The notes beneath the pieces are model-generated. The model was not told the DNA's origin. It was given only the letters and a program-made list of their open reading frames with translations, and did no database searches. Below are positions 7,306-13,910 of a stretch of DNA of 14,475 bases, one piece after another. The DNA comes from an uncultured Collinsella sp. (GTDB lineage: Bacteria > Actinomycetota > Coriobacteriia > Coriobacteriales > Coriobacteriaceae): the NCBI GenBank assembly GCA_900756945.1, contig CAAELZ010000019.1, positions 1 to 14,475 on the forward strand, read 5' to 3'. Positions within the stretch are counted from its first letter, which is position 1; each line of letters begins with the position of its first letter. The position numbers and the translations under genes are program-made.

Positions 7306-7926
7306 TTATTTGCGAGGCGTCAGCGACGTAAAGAGTCCGTGTTGGTTGCAGTAAAGATATATCCTGCCGCGCCCGGTAATATGGAAGCGCGGCTGCACCG
7401 ATTGCTCTGGATAGAGCTTCTTAAAGCAGATGCCGTCCATAGTCGCATATGCCACAAAGCTAATGTAGTGATCCTTGGTCATGGGATGATCGAGCGTGAC
7501 GTACCAATCGTCCTCGATGCGCTCGATGGAAAAGGCGTGGTCCGCGTCCGGCTCTTCGGCCTCCTGGGGAAACATCGTGGAGCCACAGCAGCTAAAGCTG
7601 CCTTCTCCGAGCGCGTGCACAACGTTTCCGCAGATAGGGCAAACGTAAAAGACGCCTTTGAGCATATTGCCTGCACGGTTGGCGTTGGCCCGAATGTCAC
7701 CAGCCAAAAGCTCAGCCACGCTTATGCCGAGTCTCTGGGCCAAAGGCTCAACGAGGGAAATGTCGGGAAGGCCGCGGCCGGATTCCCACTTGCTGACGGC
7801 TTTATCGGTCACGCCAAGGCTTTCCGCCAGGGCGCGCTGGGTGAGACCGCGCTCTTCGCGCAGCTGCTTGATGGCATGCGCTGCCAAAAAAGTATGGGAG
7901 GCATTGGTTTGCCGTGTCTGGTTCAT
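7306..7926 (-). CDS. XRE-type HTH regulator fused to a desulfoferrodoxin-like domain
   Basis: A 206-residue protein. Residues about 14-72 are an XRE/Cro-type helix-turn-helix (LREERGLTQ, VTDKAVSKWESGRGLPD). Residues about 93-200 match desulfoferrodoxin (superoxide reductase) layout. C96, C99, C113 and C114 reproduce the CxxC...CC desulforedoxin iron site (centre I). H130, H147 (DHPM), H153 (HYI), C193 and H196 (YCNQHGLF) reproduce the His4Cys iron site (centre II), with the family spacings of 6 and 3 residues conserved. By gap counting, the residue before H130 is D129 where active superoxide reductases have lysine, which hints at sensing rather than catalysis. The start at 7926 was chosen over an in-frame ATG at 7983 because a promoter-like pair lies between them and the HTH is complete; its ribosome binding site (GGACAG) is weak. 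Function is inferred: a redox- or iron-responsive transcription factor, targets unknown. Confidence 0.85.
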   Translation of the reverse strand: MNQTRQTNASHTFLAAHAIKQLREERGLTQRALAESLGVTDKAVSKWESGRGLPDISLVEPLAQRLGISVAELLAGDIRANANRAGNMLKGVFYVCPICGNVVHALGEGSFSCCGSTMFPQEAEEPDADHAFSIERIEDDWYVTLDHPMTKDHYISFVAYATMDGICFKKLYPEQSVQPRFHITGRGRIYLYCNQHGLFTSLTPRK

Positions 7927-7974
7927 GGGCTGTCCAATCAAATTGAAGAAATGGAGTGAACCGGTTCGACAGTC

Positions 7975-8003
7975 AGTATCCATTTGAAGGCCAGGCTCGA
8001 CAA
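7975..8003 (-). promoter_or_regulatory. Candidate promoter of the HTH-desulfoferrodoxin gene flanked by palindromes
   Basis: On the minus strand TTGTCG (7998-8003), 17 bases, then GATACT (7975-7980). Just upstream is a near-palindrome CTACGC-T-GCGTAG (8005-8017), and just downstream the perfect palindrome GAACCGGTTC (7958-7967). Either could be an autoregulatory operator. The boxes are each 4 of 6 to consensus, so the call is tentative. Confidence 0.4.
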
Positions 8004-8034
8004 CCTACGCTGCGTAGACATGCGCCAATCGAAC

Positions 8035-8056
8035 GAGCGCGGATTTTTGGACGCTC
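8035..8056. repeat. 22-base palindromic repeat, copy 2
   Basis: Same orientation and same loop (GGATTTTTGG) as the copy at 7168-7189. Arms are GAGCGC and ACGCTC. Relative to copy 1, the fourth stem pair has changed T-A to C-G on both arms, a compensatory change, while the innermost pair is lost. Confidence 0.7.
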
Positions 8057-8060
8057 ATCC

Positions 8061-8120
8061 TGAGTAGTCATTTAAGAACGCCCCAATGACTACTCATTTA
8101 TGTCTGTCCCCAATGACTAC
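8061..8120. repeat. 12-bp inverted repeat with a third alternative arm
   Basis: TGAGTAGTCATT (8061-8072) pairs perfectly with 8085-8096 (loop 12 bases ending CCCC). AATGACTAC recurs at 8112-8120, again preceded by CCCC, so GTAGTCATT at 8064-8072 could pair with either copy. The stretch before the third arm reads CTGTCCCC, the same loop text as the palindromes that bracket the ATPase gene, suggesting one repeat superfamily. Confidence 0.6.
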
Positions 8121-8157
8121 CAAGGCAACGCCGATGTTTTGGCAACGACAGCGAAAG

Positions 8158-8250
8158 CCCGCCAGAGCGAGCAAGGTGCCTTGAAACGAGGCGGCATTGA
8201 CCTTCTGGTCATGCCGCCGAAGTTGAAAGGCAGATTGCCGCTCTGGCGGG
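8158..8250. repeat. 93-base imperfect long hairpin, candidate structured RNA or MITE-like repeat
   Basis: Outer arms CCCGCCAGAGCG (8158-8169) and CGCTCTGGCGGG (8239-8250) are perfect. Inside, TGCCTT (8177-8182) pairs with AAGGCA (8227-8232), AAC (8185-8187) with GTT (8222-8224), and GGCGGCAT-t-GACC (8190-8202) with GGTCATGCCGCC (8207-8218) around a TTCT loop. About 33 pairs form one rod. No coding frame is evident. It lies downstream of pyrE and would be transcribed as its 3' region if read-through occurs. Confidence 0.55.
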
Positions 8251-8266
8251 TTTGCAGCGTCGAGCC

Positions 8267-8294
8267 GTTACGCGGGTTGGTAAACCCGCGTAAC
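8267..8294 (-). terminator. Hairpin overlapping the pyrE stop codon
   Basis: GTTACGCGGGTT (8267-8278) pairs perfectly with 8283-8294 around a GGTA loop. The right arm includes the last base of the pyrE stop codon. No T-run follows on the minus strand, so it is either a non-canonical terminator or a 3' stabilising stem. Confidence 0.4.
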
Positions 8295-8977
8295 TACTCC
8301 CGAGCTCCGTACTGCTCGTAGTAGGCGTCGATAGCGGTCTTGAGCTCGTCGTCGATGACGACTTTGCCGTCGATCTCGTGGTTGTAGAGGGTCTCGACGA
8401 CCTCGGCCATGGAGACGATGCTCGCGACGGGGAAACCGTACTTGGCCTCGATCTCCTTCTGCGCGGTGGTCACGCCACCCTTGCCGACCTCCATGCGGTT
8501 GAGGGACACGATGAGGCCCTTGATCTCGACATCGGCAGCAGCCTTGACCTTGGGATAGGTCTCGTCGATGGACTTGCCGCTGGTGGTGACGTCCTCGACC
8601 ATAATCACGCGGTCGCCGTCCTGGGGCTCGTAGCCCAGCAGGTTGCCCTTGTCGGCGCCGTGGTCCTTGGCCTCCTTGCGATCGCAGCAGTACTTGACCT
8701 CCTTGCCGTACAGCTCGTGGTAGGCAATTGCGGTCACGACGGCCAGCGGAATACCCTTGTAGGCCGGTCCAAACAGCACGTCAAAGTCGTCGCCAAAGTT
8801 ATCGTGGATTGCCTGGGCGTAATACTCGCCCAGCTTCTTGAGCTGGTAGCCCGTCACGTAAGCGCCGGCGTTCATAAAGAACGGAGACTGACGGCCGCTC
8901 TTGAGCGTAAAGCTGCCGAATTTAAGAACGTCGGACTCAACCATGAACTTGATGAACTCTTGCTTGTAAGCCTCCAT
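8294..8977 (-). CDS. pyrE: Orotate phosphoribosyltransferase
   Basis: A 227-residue enzyme that joins orotate to PRPP to make orotidine 5'-monophosphate in pyrimidine synthesis. The PRPP-binding motif RVIMVEDVTTSGKS is at 123-136. The flexible catalytic loop RKEAKDHGADKG is at 100-111, with K104 and H106 as the conserved loop residues. KSGRQSPFFMNAG (26-38) is the family N-terminal orotate/phosphate region. The start at 8977 has AGGAG 6 bases upstream; longer in-frame starts lack this. It is cytoplasmic and acts as a dimer in known members. No other pyr gene is adjacent here: it is divergent from the ATPase gene and separated from the next minus-strand gene by a 367-base repeat-rich spacer. 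A clear promoter or pyrimidine attenuator was not recognised upstream. Confidence 0.95.
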   Translation of the reverse strand: MEAYKQEFIKFMVESDVLKFGSFTLKSGRQSPFFMNAGAYVTGYQLKKLGEYYAQAIHDNFGDDFDVLFGPAYKGIPLAVVTAIAYHELYGKEVKYCCDRKEAKDHGADKGNLLGYEPQDGDRVIMVEDVTTSGKSIDETYPKVKAAADVEIKGLIVSLNRMEVGKGGVTTAQKEIEAKYGFPVASIVSMAEVVETLYNHEIDGKVVIDDELKTAIDAYYEQYGARE

Positions 8978-9106
8978 GCGGGCTCCTCTCGTAATCGCGT
9001 ACGTGCCTTCCAGTTTAGCGCAGGCAGGGCGCGTTGCGGGCGCGCTTTGGGGCCTCGGCATTCTGTAAAGGCTTTGTCAGGGGCAATGGTTTTCCAAACA
9101 TTGGGG

Positions 9107-9135
9107 TTGACACGGCAAACCCCCTCATCAAGAAT
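9107..9135 (+). promoter_or_regulatory. Candidate promoter of the ATPase transcript
   Basis: A perfect TTGACA (9107-9112), 17 bases, then AAGAAT (9130-9135; 4 of 6). GGGGTT (9103-9108) and AACCCC (9118-9123) form an inverted repeat over the -35 box, a possible operator. Transcription from here would give a leader of about 270 bases before the ATPase start. Confidence 0.5.
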
Positions 9136-9201
9136 ACGGGCGGATTGTAACGGGTACGAGATACCCAAAGCGCGCCGCGCCCGGCCTTAAGGAGGTGTGC
9201 C

Positions 9202-9273
9202 ATGGAAGGCTGTCATAGTCGAAAAACCTGCATGTCGCCCTCGGCACGCCGCGAGGATTCCGCGCACGCATAA
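9202..9273 (+). CDS. Possible 23-residue leader peptide upstream of the ATPase gene
   Basis: A 23-codon ORF (ATG at 9202, TAA at 9271-9273) preceded by AAGGAGGTG (9189-9197), a near-perfect complement of the 16S rRNA 3' end at good spacing. The peptide is small, basic and rich in Cys, Ser, Arg and Ala, with no recognised family. It lies in the proposed long leader of the MgtA-like gene, 139 bases before its start. In enterobacteria mgtA expression is tuned by translation of a short leader ORF. The position is analogous, but the sequence is not recognisably related, and function is inferred only from context and the ribosome binding site. Confidence 0.45.
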   Translation: MEGCHSRKTCMSPSARREDSAHA

Positions 9274-9294
9274 GCGCCAACAGCCGATCGTCAA

Positions 9295-9330
9295 AACCAC
9301 CACAAAGGTGCCTGTCCCTTTGTGGTGGTT
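9295..9330. repeat. Palindromic repeat bracketing the ATPase gene, left copy
   Basis: AACCACCACAAAG (9295-9307) pairs perfectly with 9318-9330; the loop is GTGCCTGTCC. The same palindrome recurs at 12203-12239 in the same orientation, with identical bases on the left out to GTCAA. No T-run follows, so it is not a standard terminator. It lies inside the proposed ATPase leader. Confidence 0.8.
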
Positions 9331-9362
9331 CGAAAGCATGACGTGAGCGACATCTAGGTTTT

Positions 9363-9399
9363 TTGAAGCACATACGACACGTACGCTAACTCCCTTCAA
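9363..9399 (+). promoter_or_regulatory. Hairpin directly ahead of the ATPase ribosome binding site
   Basis: TTGAAG (9363-9368) and CTTCAA (9394-9399) can pair, closing one base before the AAGGAGG ribosome binding site at 9401-9407. A run of six T precedes it (9359-9364). The stem is short and its loop long, so any role in translation control is speculative. Confidence 0.25.
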
Positions 9400-9412
9400 C
9401 AAGGAGGACCCT

Positions 9413-12181
9413 ATGCTGATGCTCAAAACCGCCACGGTACTCGAAGCCATCTCCAAGCGCCGCCGCACGGCGCGCCCCGCCGCTCATACCGGCATGTCCA
9501 AGAACACCATATTCGCCGCCACCCATAGCGCCGAGGATGCCCTCGTGCTGCTCGACGCCACAGCCGACGGCCTCACCGCCGAGCACGCCGCCGAGCGCCT
9601 GAGCGCCGTCGGCCCCAACACCATCGAAGCGCCGACCAAGACGCTCGCCCGCCGCATCGCCGACGCGTTCGTCGATCCCTTCGCTGGCATCCTCGCCGCC
9701 CTCGCACTGGTCTCGCTCTACATCGACGTGCTCGCCGTGCCCGAGCTGCAGCGTGACCCCTCCACGGTCATCGTCATCGGCATCATGCTGCTGGTATCGG
9801 GCGGCATGAAGTTTATCCAGGAAGCCCGCAGCGGCAATGCGGCCGAGGCCCTTAAGGACCTGGTCTCCAACACCTGCTGTGCCCTGCGCGACGGCGAGCG
9901 CGTCGAGATCCCCTTCGACGAGCTCGTCCCCGGCGATGTAATCCGCCTCTCTGCCGGCGACATGGTGCCGGCAGATGCCCGCATCATCACCGCGCGCGAC
10001 CTGTTTGTGATCGAGTCCGCACTCACCGGCGAGAGCGAGGCCGTCGAGAAGACCGCTGCCATCACCGTCGTCGAGGGTGCCGACGGCTCCGCGCTACCAC
10101 TCTCTGCCTGCAAGAACATCGTCTTTACCGGCACCTCCGTGCAAAACGGCACCGCCATGGCGCTTGTCGTTGCCACCGGCTCGGACACCTACCTGGGCGG
10201 CATCGCCAAGATGCTCAACGGGCGCGGCGAGAAGAGCGCGTTTGACCGCGGCGTCTCGAGCGTCTCCATGCTGCTCGTGCGCCTCATGCTCGTTATGGCG
10301 CCGGCGGTCTTTGCCATCAACGCCGCCACCAAGGGCAACGTCATCGATGCGCTGTTGTTCGCCACGAGCGTGGCCGTGGGCATCACGCCGCAGATGCTTC
10401 CCGTCATCGTGACCACGAGCCTGTCGCAGGGCGCCAAGGACCTCGCCCGCCGCCAGGTTATCGTCAAGGAGCTGCCGGCGATCCAAAACCTCGGCGCGAT
10501 GGACGTCCTGTGCTGCGACAAGACCGGCACCCTCACCGAAGACCGCATCGTGCTCGAGCGCTACCTCAACACCGACGGCAACGAGGATGCGCGCGTGCTG
10601 CGCCATGCGTTTTTGAACAGCTTCTTCCAGACCGGCCTCAAAAACCTTATCGACCTGGCCGTCATCGACCGTGCCGATGTGACGCCCTCGACCGTCGTGC
10701 CCGATTCTATGCTGGGCCAGAGCCTGCGCGACCGCTATACCAAGGTCGACGAGGTGCCCTTCGATTTCTCGCGCCGTCGCCTGAGCGTAGTTGTCGCCGA
10801 CGCCCAGGGCAAAACCCAGATGGTCACCAAGGGGGCTGCCGAGGAAATGCTCGAGATCTGCTCCTTTGTCGAGGTCGATGGCGCCGCCCAGCCGCTTACC
10901 GAAGATAAGCTCGCCCAGATTCGCAAGCAGGTCGCCGGGCTCAACGCCGAGGGCCTGCGCGTGATTGCCGTGGCGCAGAAAACCAATCCGCGCTGCGTGG
11001 ACGAGTTTGGCATCGCCGACGAATGCGACATGGTGTTGATGGGCTTTTTGGCCTTCCTCGATCCGCCCAAGGCGAGTGCCGCGGGCGCCGTCGCCACGCT
11101 CGAGGCCAAGGGTGTGGCGGTCAAGGTCCTGACCGGCGACAACGACCGCGTTGCCGCCACCGTCTGCGAACAGATCGGTATCGACGCGAGCAACGTCTTG
11201 CTCGGCTCCGAGATCGATGCGCTCGACGACGCAGAACTTGCCGAGCGTGCCGAGAACACCCACCTCTTCGCCAAGCTCTCGCCGCTGCAGAAGGCGCGTC
11301 TGGTGCGTGTCATGCGCGAGCTGCTCGGCCACACCGTGGGCTTTATGGGCGATGGCATCAACGACGCCGCCGCCATGCGTGCGAGCGACTGCGGCATCTC
11401 GGTCGATTCGGCCGTCGACATCGCCAAGGAATCCGCCGACATCATCTTGCTCCAGAAAGACCTGGGCGTGCTCGAGCGCGGCATCATCGAAGGCCGCCGC
11501 ACCTACGGCAACCTACTCAAGTACCTCAAGACCACGGTGAGCTCCAACTTTGGCAACGTGCTATCCGTGACCGTCGCGAGCCTGTTCTTGCCATTCTTGC
11601 CCATGAGCGCTCTGCAGTTGGTGCTGCTGTCGCTGGTCTACGAGATCGTGTGCATCGCGCTGCCGTGGGACACCGTCGACGACGCCTGGACTGCCCGTCC
11701 GCGTGCTTGGGACGCCGCGTCCATCAAGGGCTTTATGCTCGAGCTGGGCCCCGTGAGCTCGCTGTTTGACATCGTGACCTTCGCCGCGCTCTTCTTTGTG
11801 GTGTGCCCCGCCGCCGTGGGCGCGAGCTGGGCCGAGCTTGCCGCTGTAGGCGACGTCGCAGGCATGGCGGCCTTTACGGCGCTCTTCCAGAGCGGTTGGT
11901 TTGTCGAGTCCATGTGGTCGCAGACGCTCGTGGTCCACATGCTGCGCTCCCCGCGCCTGCCGAGCGAGCGCGACCACGCCGCGCCCGCGCTGTGCGCCCT
12001 CACCGTGCTGGGCCTGGCGCTCGTCACCTGGCTGCCGGCAAGCCCCGTCGCCGATGCACTCGGCCTCATGCCGCTGCCGCCGAGCTTCTTCGCGCTGCTC
12101 GTCAGCATCGTCGCCGCCTACATCGCACTCACCCAGCTGGCCAAGCGCCGCCACATCGCCCGCCACGGCGAACTGCTGTAA
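9413..12181 (+). CDS. mgtA: MgtA-like magnesium-importing P-type ATPase (P3B)
   Basis: A 922-residue membrane ATPase, close to the usual ~900 of MgtA/MgtB. These pumps move Mg2+ into the cell using ATP. Actuator-domain TGES is at 205-208. The phosphorylated aspartate is D369 in DKTGTLT. KGAAEEM (473-479) is the nucleotide-binding site, TGDN is at 574-577, and the hinge motif GDGIND is at 646-651. Membrane segments lie at about 85-108, 117-134, 285-335 and from 712 to the C-terminus, ten in all expected. The M4 signature is GITPQMLP (323-330), where many MgtA proteins have LTPEMLP. The C-terminal VYEIVCIALPWDTVDD also fits P3B. The start has AAGGAGG 5 bases upstream. The gene stands alone, divergent from pyrE and convergent with the LuxR-type gene, with matching palindromic repeats on both sides and a long leader. 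Confidence 0.9.
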   Translation: MLMLKTATVLEAISKRRRTARPAAHTGMSKNTIFAATHSAEDALVLLDATADGLTAEHAAERLSAVGPNTIEAPTKTLARRIADAFVDPFAGILAALALVSLYIDVLAVPELQRDPSTVIVIGIMLLVSGGMKFIQEARSGNAAEALKDLVSNTCCALRDGERVEIPFDELVPGDVIRLSAGDMVPADARIITARDLFVIESALTGESEAVEKTAAITVVEGADGSALPLSACKNIVFTGTSVQNGTAMALVVATGSDTYLGGIAKMLNGRGEKSAFDRGVSSVSMLLVRLMLVMAPAVFAINAATKGNVIDALLFATSVAVGITPQMLPVIVTTSLSQGAKDLARRQVIVKELPAIQNLGAMDVLCCDKTGTLTEDRIVLERYLNTDGNEDARVLRHAFLNSFFQTGLKNLIDLAVIDRADVTPSTVVPDSMLGQSLRDRYTKVDEVPFDFSRRRLSVVVADAQGKTQMVTKGAAEEMLEICSFVEVDGAAQPLTEDKLAQIRKQVAGLNAEGLRVIAVAQKTNPRCVDEFGIADECDMVLMGFLAFLDPPKASAAGAVATLEAKGVAVKVLTGDNDRVAATVCEQIGIDASNVLLGSEIDALDDAELAERAENTHLFAKLSPLQKARLVRVMRELLGHTVGFMGDGINDAAAMRASDCGISVDSAVDIAKESADIILLQKDLGVLERGIIEGRRTYGNLLKYLKTTVSSNFGNVLSVTVASLFLPFLPMSALQLVLLSLVYEIVCIALPWDTVDDAWTARPRAWDAASIKGFMLELGPVSSLFDIVTFAALFFVVCPAAVGASWAELAAVGDVAGMAAFTALFQSGWFVESMWSQTLVVHMLRSPRLPSERDHAAPALCALTVLGLALVTWLPASPVADALGLMPLPPSFFALLVSIVAAYIALTQLAKRRHIARHGELL

Positions 12182-12202
12182 CTCCACAGGCGCTCCCGTC
12201 AA

Positions 12203-12239
12203 AACCACCACAAAGGTGCCTGTCCCCTTTGTGGTGGTT
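12203..12239. repeat. Palindromic repeat bracketing the ATPase gene, right copy
   Basis: AACCACCACAAAG (12203-12215) pairs with 12227-12239; the loop is GTGCCTGTCCC, one C longer than in the left copy at 9295-9330. It begins 21 bases after the ATPase stop codon, so it may also act in 3'-end formation or transcript protection. Confidence 0.8.
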
Positions 12240-12268
12240 CGCGCTGGCAGTGGCTGCCCAAAACAGCT

Positions 12269-12293
12269 AAAAAAGCCCCGTCCCAAATGGGCT
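12269..12293 (-). terminator. Intrinsic terminator of the LuxR-type gene
   Basis: On the minus strand AGCCC (12289-12293) pairs with GGGCT (12274-12278), followed by a run of six T (12269-12274 as A on the plus strand). The stem starts inside the stop codon of the gene, so termination would be very tight to the coding end. Confidence 0.6.
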
Positions 12294-13835
12294 AGTCCTT
12301 GGGGGCCCAGGTCCAGAAAAAGTTGATGAGGGCCACACGTGAGGAGGCGCCGGTCTTTTTGTTGATCGAGGCGATATGACGGTAAAGCGTGGAGCGCGAA
12401 AGGAAGAGCGTTGCGGCGATGTCTTGAACACTCTCGCGCGATGCGACCAAGGCCTCCAAAATATCGCGCTCGCGCTGCGTAAGCTCAAAGGCGACGGCGA
12501 AGGTATCGAGACGCTCGTCGAGTGTGGACTCCGGCACCTCTGCGGGGGCGGGCTCGCTCTGGGCGGATACGGGATCCGTGCCAAGGTCGCTAGCAGCAAA
12601 CGCCAGGTCGCCGCGCACTTCAACGTCATAGACCTGATGCCCAGACTGTCCCAGCAGCGAGATCGCAATGCCCACAAGCAGTACAAGCCCCACGCCCACT
12701 GCCAACAGCACGTTCTGGCTCGAGACAATCGCCACCGCCGGTGCCGTCACGAACATCGCGCAAACGTTATTGATGACGCGGCCCATGCACGGCCACAGAT
12801 ACGACCAATGCGCATACACCGAAATGGCGGCAAACTTCGCCGTGAAAAACACCACGAAGAAGCCCGCACCCAGATAGAAGATGACGGTGGCGGCAAGTAT
12901 GTTGGCGCCGTTGGCATCGGTGATAAGCACAGCGAATGAGAGCGTGGACAACATGGCGGCGCAGGTCATGATGATGTTCATACACGAGCGCCCGCGCAGG
13001 TCAAATAGGGCGCCGGCGAGCAGAGCGCTCACGCCCATCAGCAAGCGCGACCAATCGCCCAAGTCAACGGACCCGGCGGCGTGCGAGATCGTGAGCCCCG
13101 CATTGAGGGCGGCAAACACCCCGGTAAGGCAGGCGGTTGCAATCGTCAGACGCACCACGGCGCGCCGAAAAGCCGCCGTTGACTCGGGATCGTTTTGCCA
13201 TTTGGCGCCAAACTCCGATGCATCCACCGAAAGCTCGGAGATATCGGATTCAGGCCCAAACTCAGATTCGCCGCGCAGCTTGGCACGGCGGACGCCGTGG
13301 AGGAGCGCCACCTGCGCGACCGCACAGGCAACAAAAACAAACTGCTGCGGAATCCCCGCGGGTATCACCATGTGGCTGAACACCTGAAGCAGGACGCCCA
13401 GAGCATATGAAAGCGCCGCCGCGCGCGCCAAGTACGGCGTCCGCGCAAAGCGCCGCGCAAAGTTGGCGTGAGCGGTCGATCCGCAGTAGCCCAGCGTGCA
13501 ACACGCCATCAAACCGCCGGCAATTACCACCTCAAACCGAACCGCCATAATCATCAGCAGCAATGCCGACACCAGCAGCACGCCCGTGATGTCGCTCGTC
13601 GTATCGATCGCGCGGGGCGGCGATAGTACAGAATAGGACGCACAAAAAAGCCGATTACGCTCGCACCGACGATGAGGGTCTCGTAGGTAGCAACCTCGCT
13701 CGGCGGCACAAACTCGGCCACGCGCATGTCGAAGAGGTACTCGCCAGCCAAAAACGTAAAATAGAACAGCGCCAGGCATATAATCTCCCGAATGCCCCAA
13801 CGCAAATACGCTGTTGTGTCTCCCATACCTTTCAT
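12292..13835 (-). pseudogene. 12-TM LuxR-type regulator interrupted by a one-base frameshift
   Basis: Two frames together encode one protein. From the ATG at 13835 (GGGGGG 5 bases upstream) the first frame gives two membrane segments and reaches FFVRPILYYRR. The second frame resumes at PRAIDTTSDITGVL and runs to 12292 with ten more membrane segments, a variable linker and a C-terminal LuxR/GerE helix-turn-helix (ELTQRERDILEAL ... DIAATLFLSRSTLYRHI). Adding one base to the C-run (four G on the plus strand, 13614-13617) restores a continuous 514-residue frame. This layout, 12 TM helices plus LuxR HTH, is common and often expanded in Coriobacteriia; ligands are mostly unknown. The break may be a true mutation, phase variation in the homopolymer, or a sequencing error. 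The IS110 element lies just upstream, possibly near its promoter. The long in-frame extension above the join is antisense shadow, not part of the gene. Confidence 0.82.
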
Positions 13836-13863
13836 GAATACCCCCCATTACAGTCTGAAATAG

Positions 13864-13885
13864 GCCATCGATAAAATTCGATGGC
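13864..13885. repeat. 8-bp hairpin upstream of the LuxR-type gene
   Basis: GCCATCGA (13864-13871) pairs perfectly with TCGATGGC (13878-13885) around TAAAAT. It lies 29 bases upstream of the LuxR-type start on the minus strand and could be an operator, or mark the IS110 target or left end. The A/T-rich loop contrasts with the GC-rich sequence that begins around 13911. Confidence 0.45.
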
Positions 13886-13910
13886 GAGCATTCGGCGCAT
13901 TGCCTACGAT

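Noticed and set aside
9331..9364. Intrinsic attenuator using the ATPase-leader palindrome and the T-run at 9359-9364
   Set aside because: The T-run is 28 bases past the stem, too far for a standard intrinsic terminator.
10094..11332. Long minus-strand frame inside the ATPase gene
   Set aside because: Shadow of the P-type ATPase, which carries all expected motifs on the plus strand; the His/Asp/Leu-rich translation has no recognisable domain.
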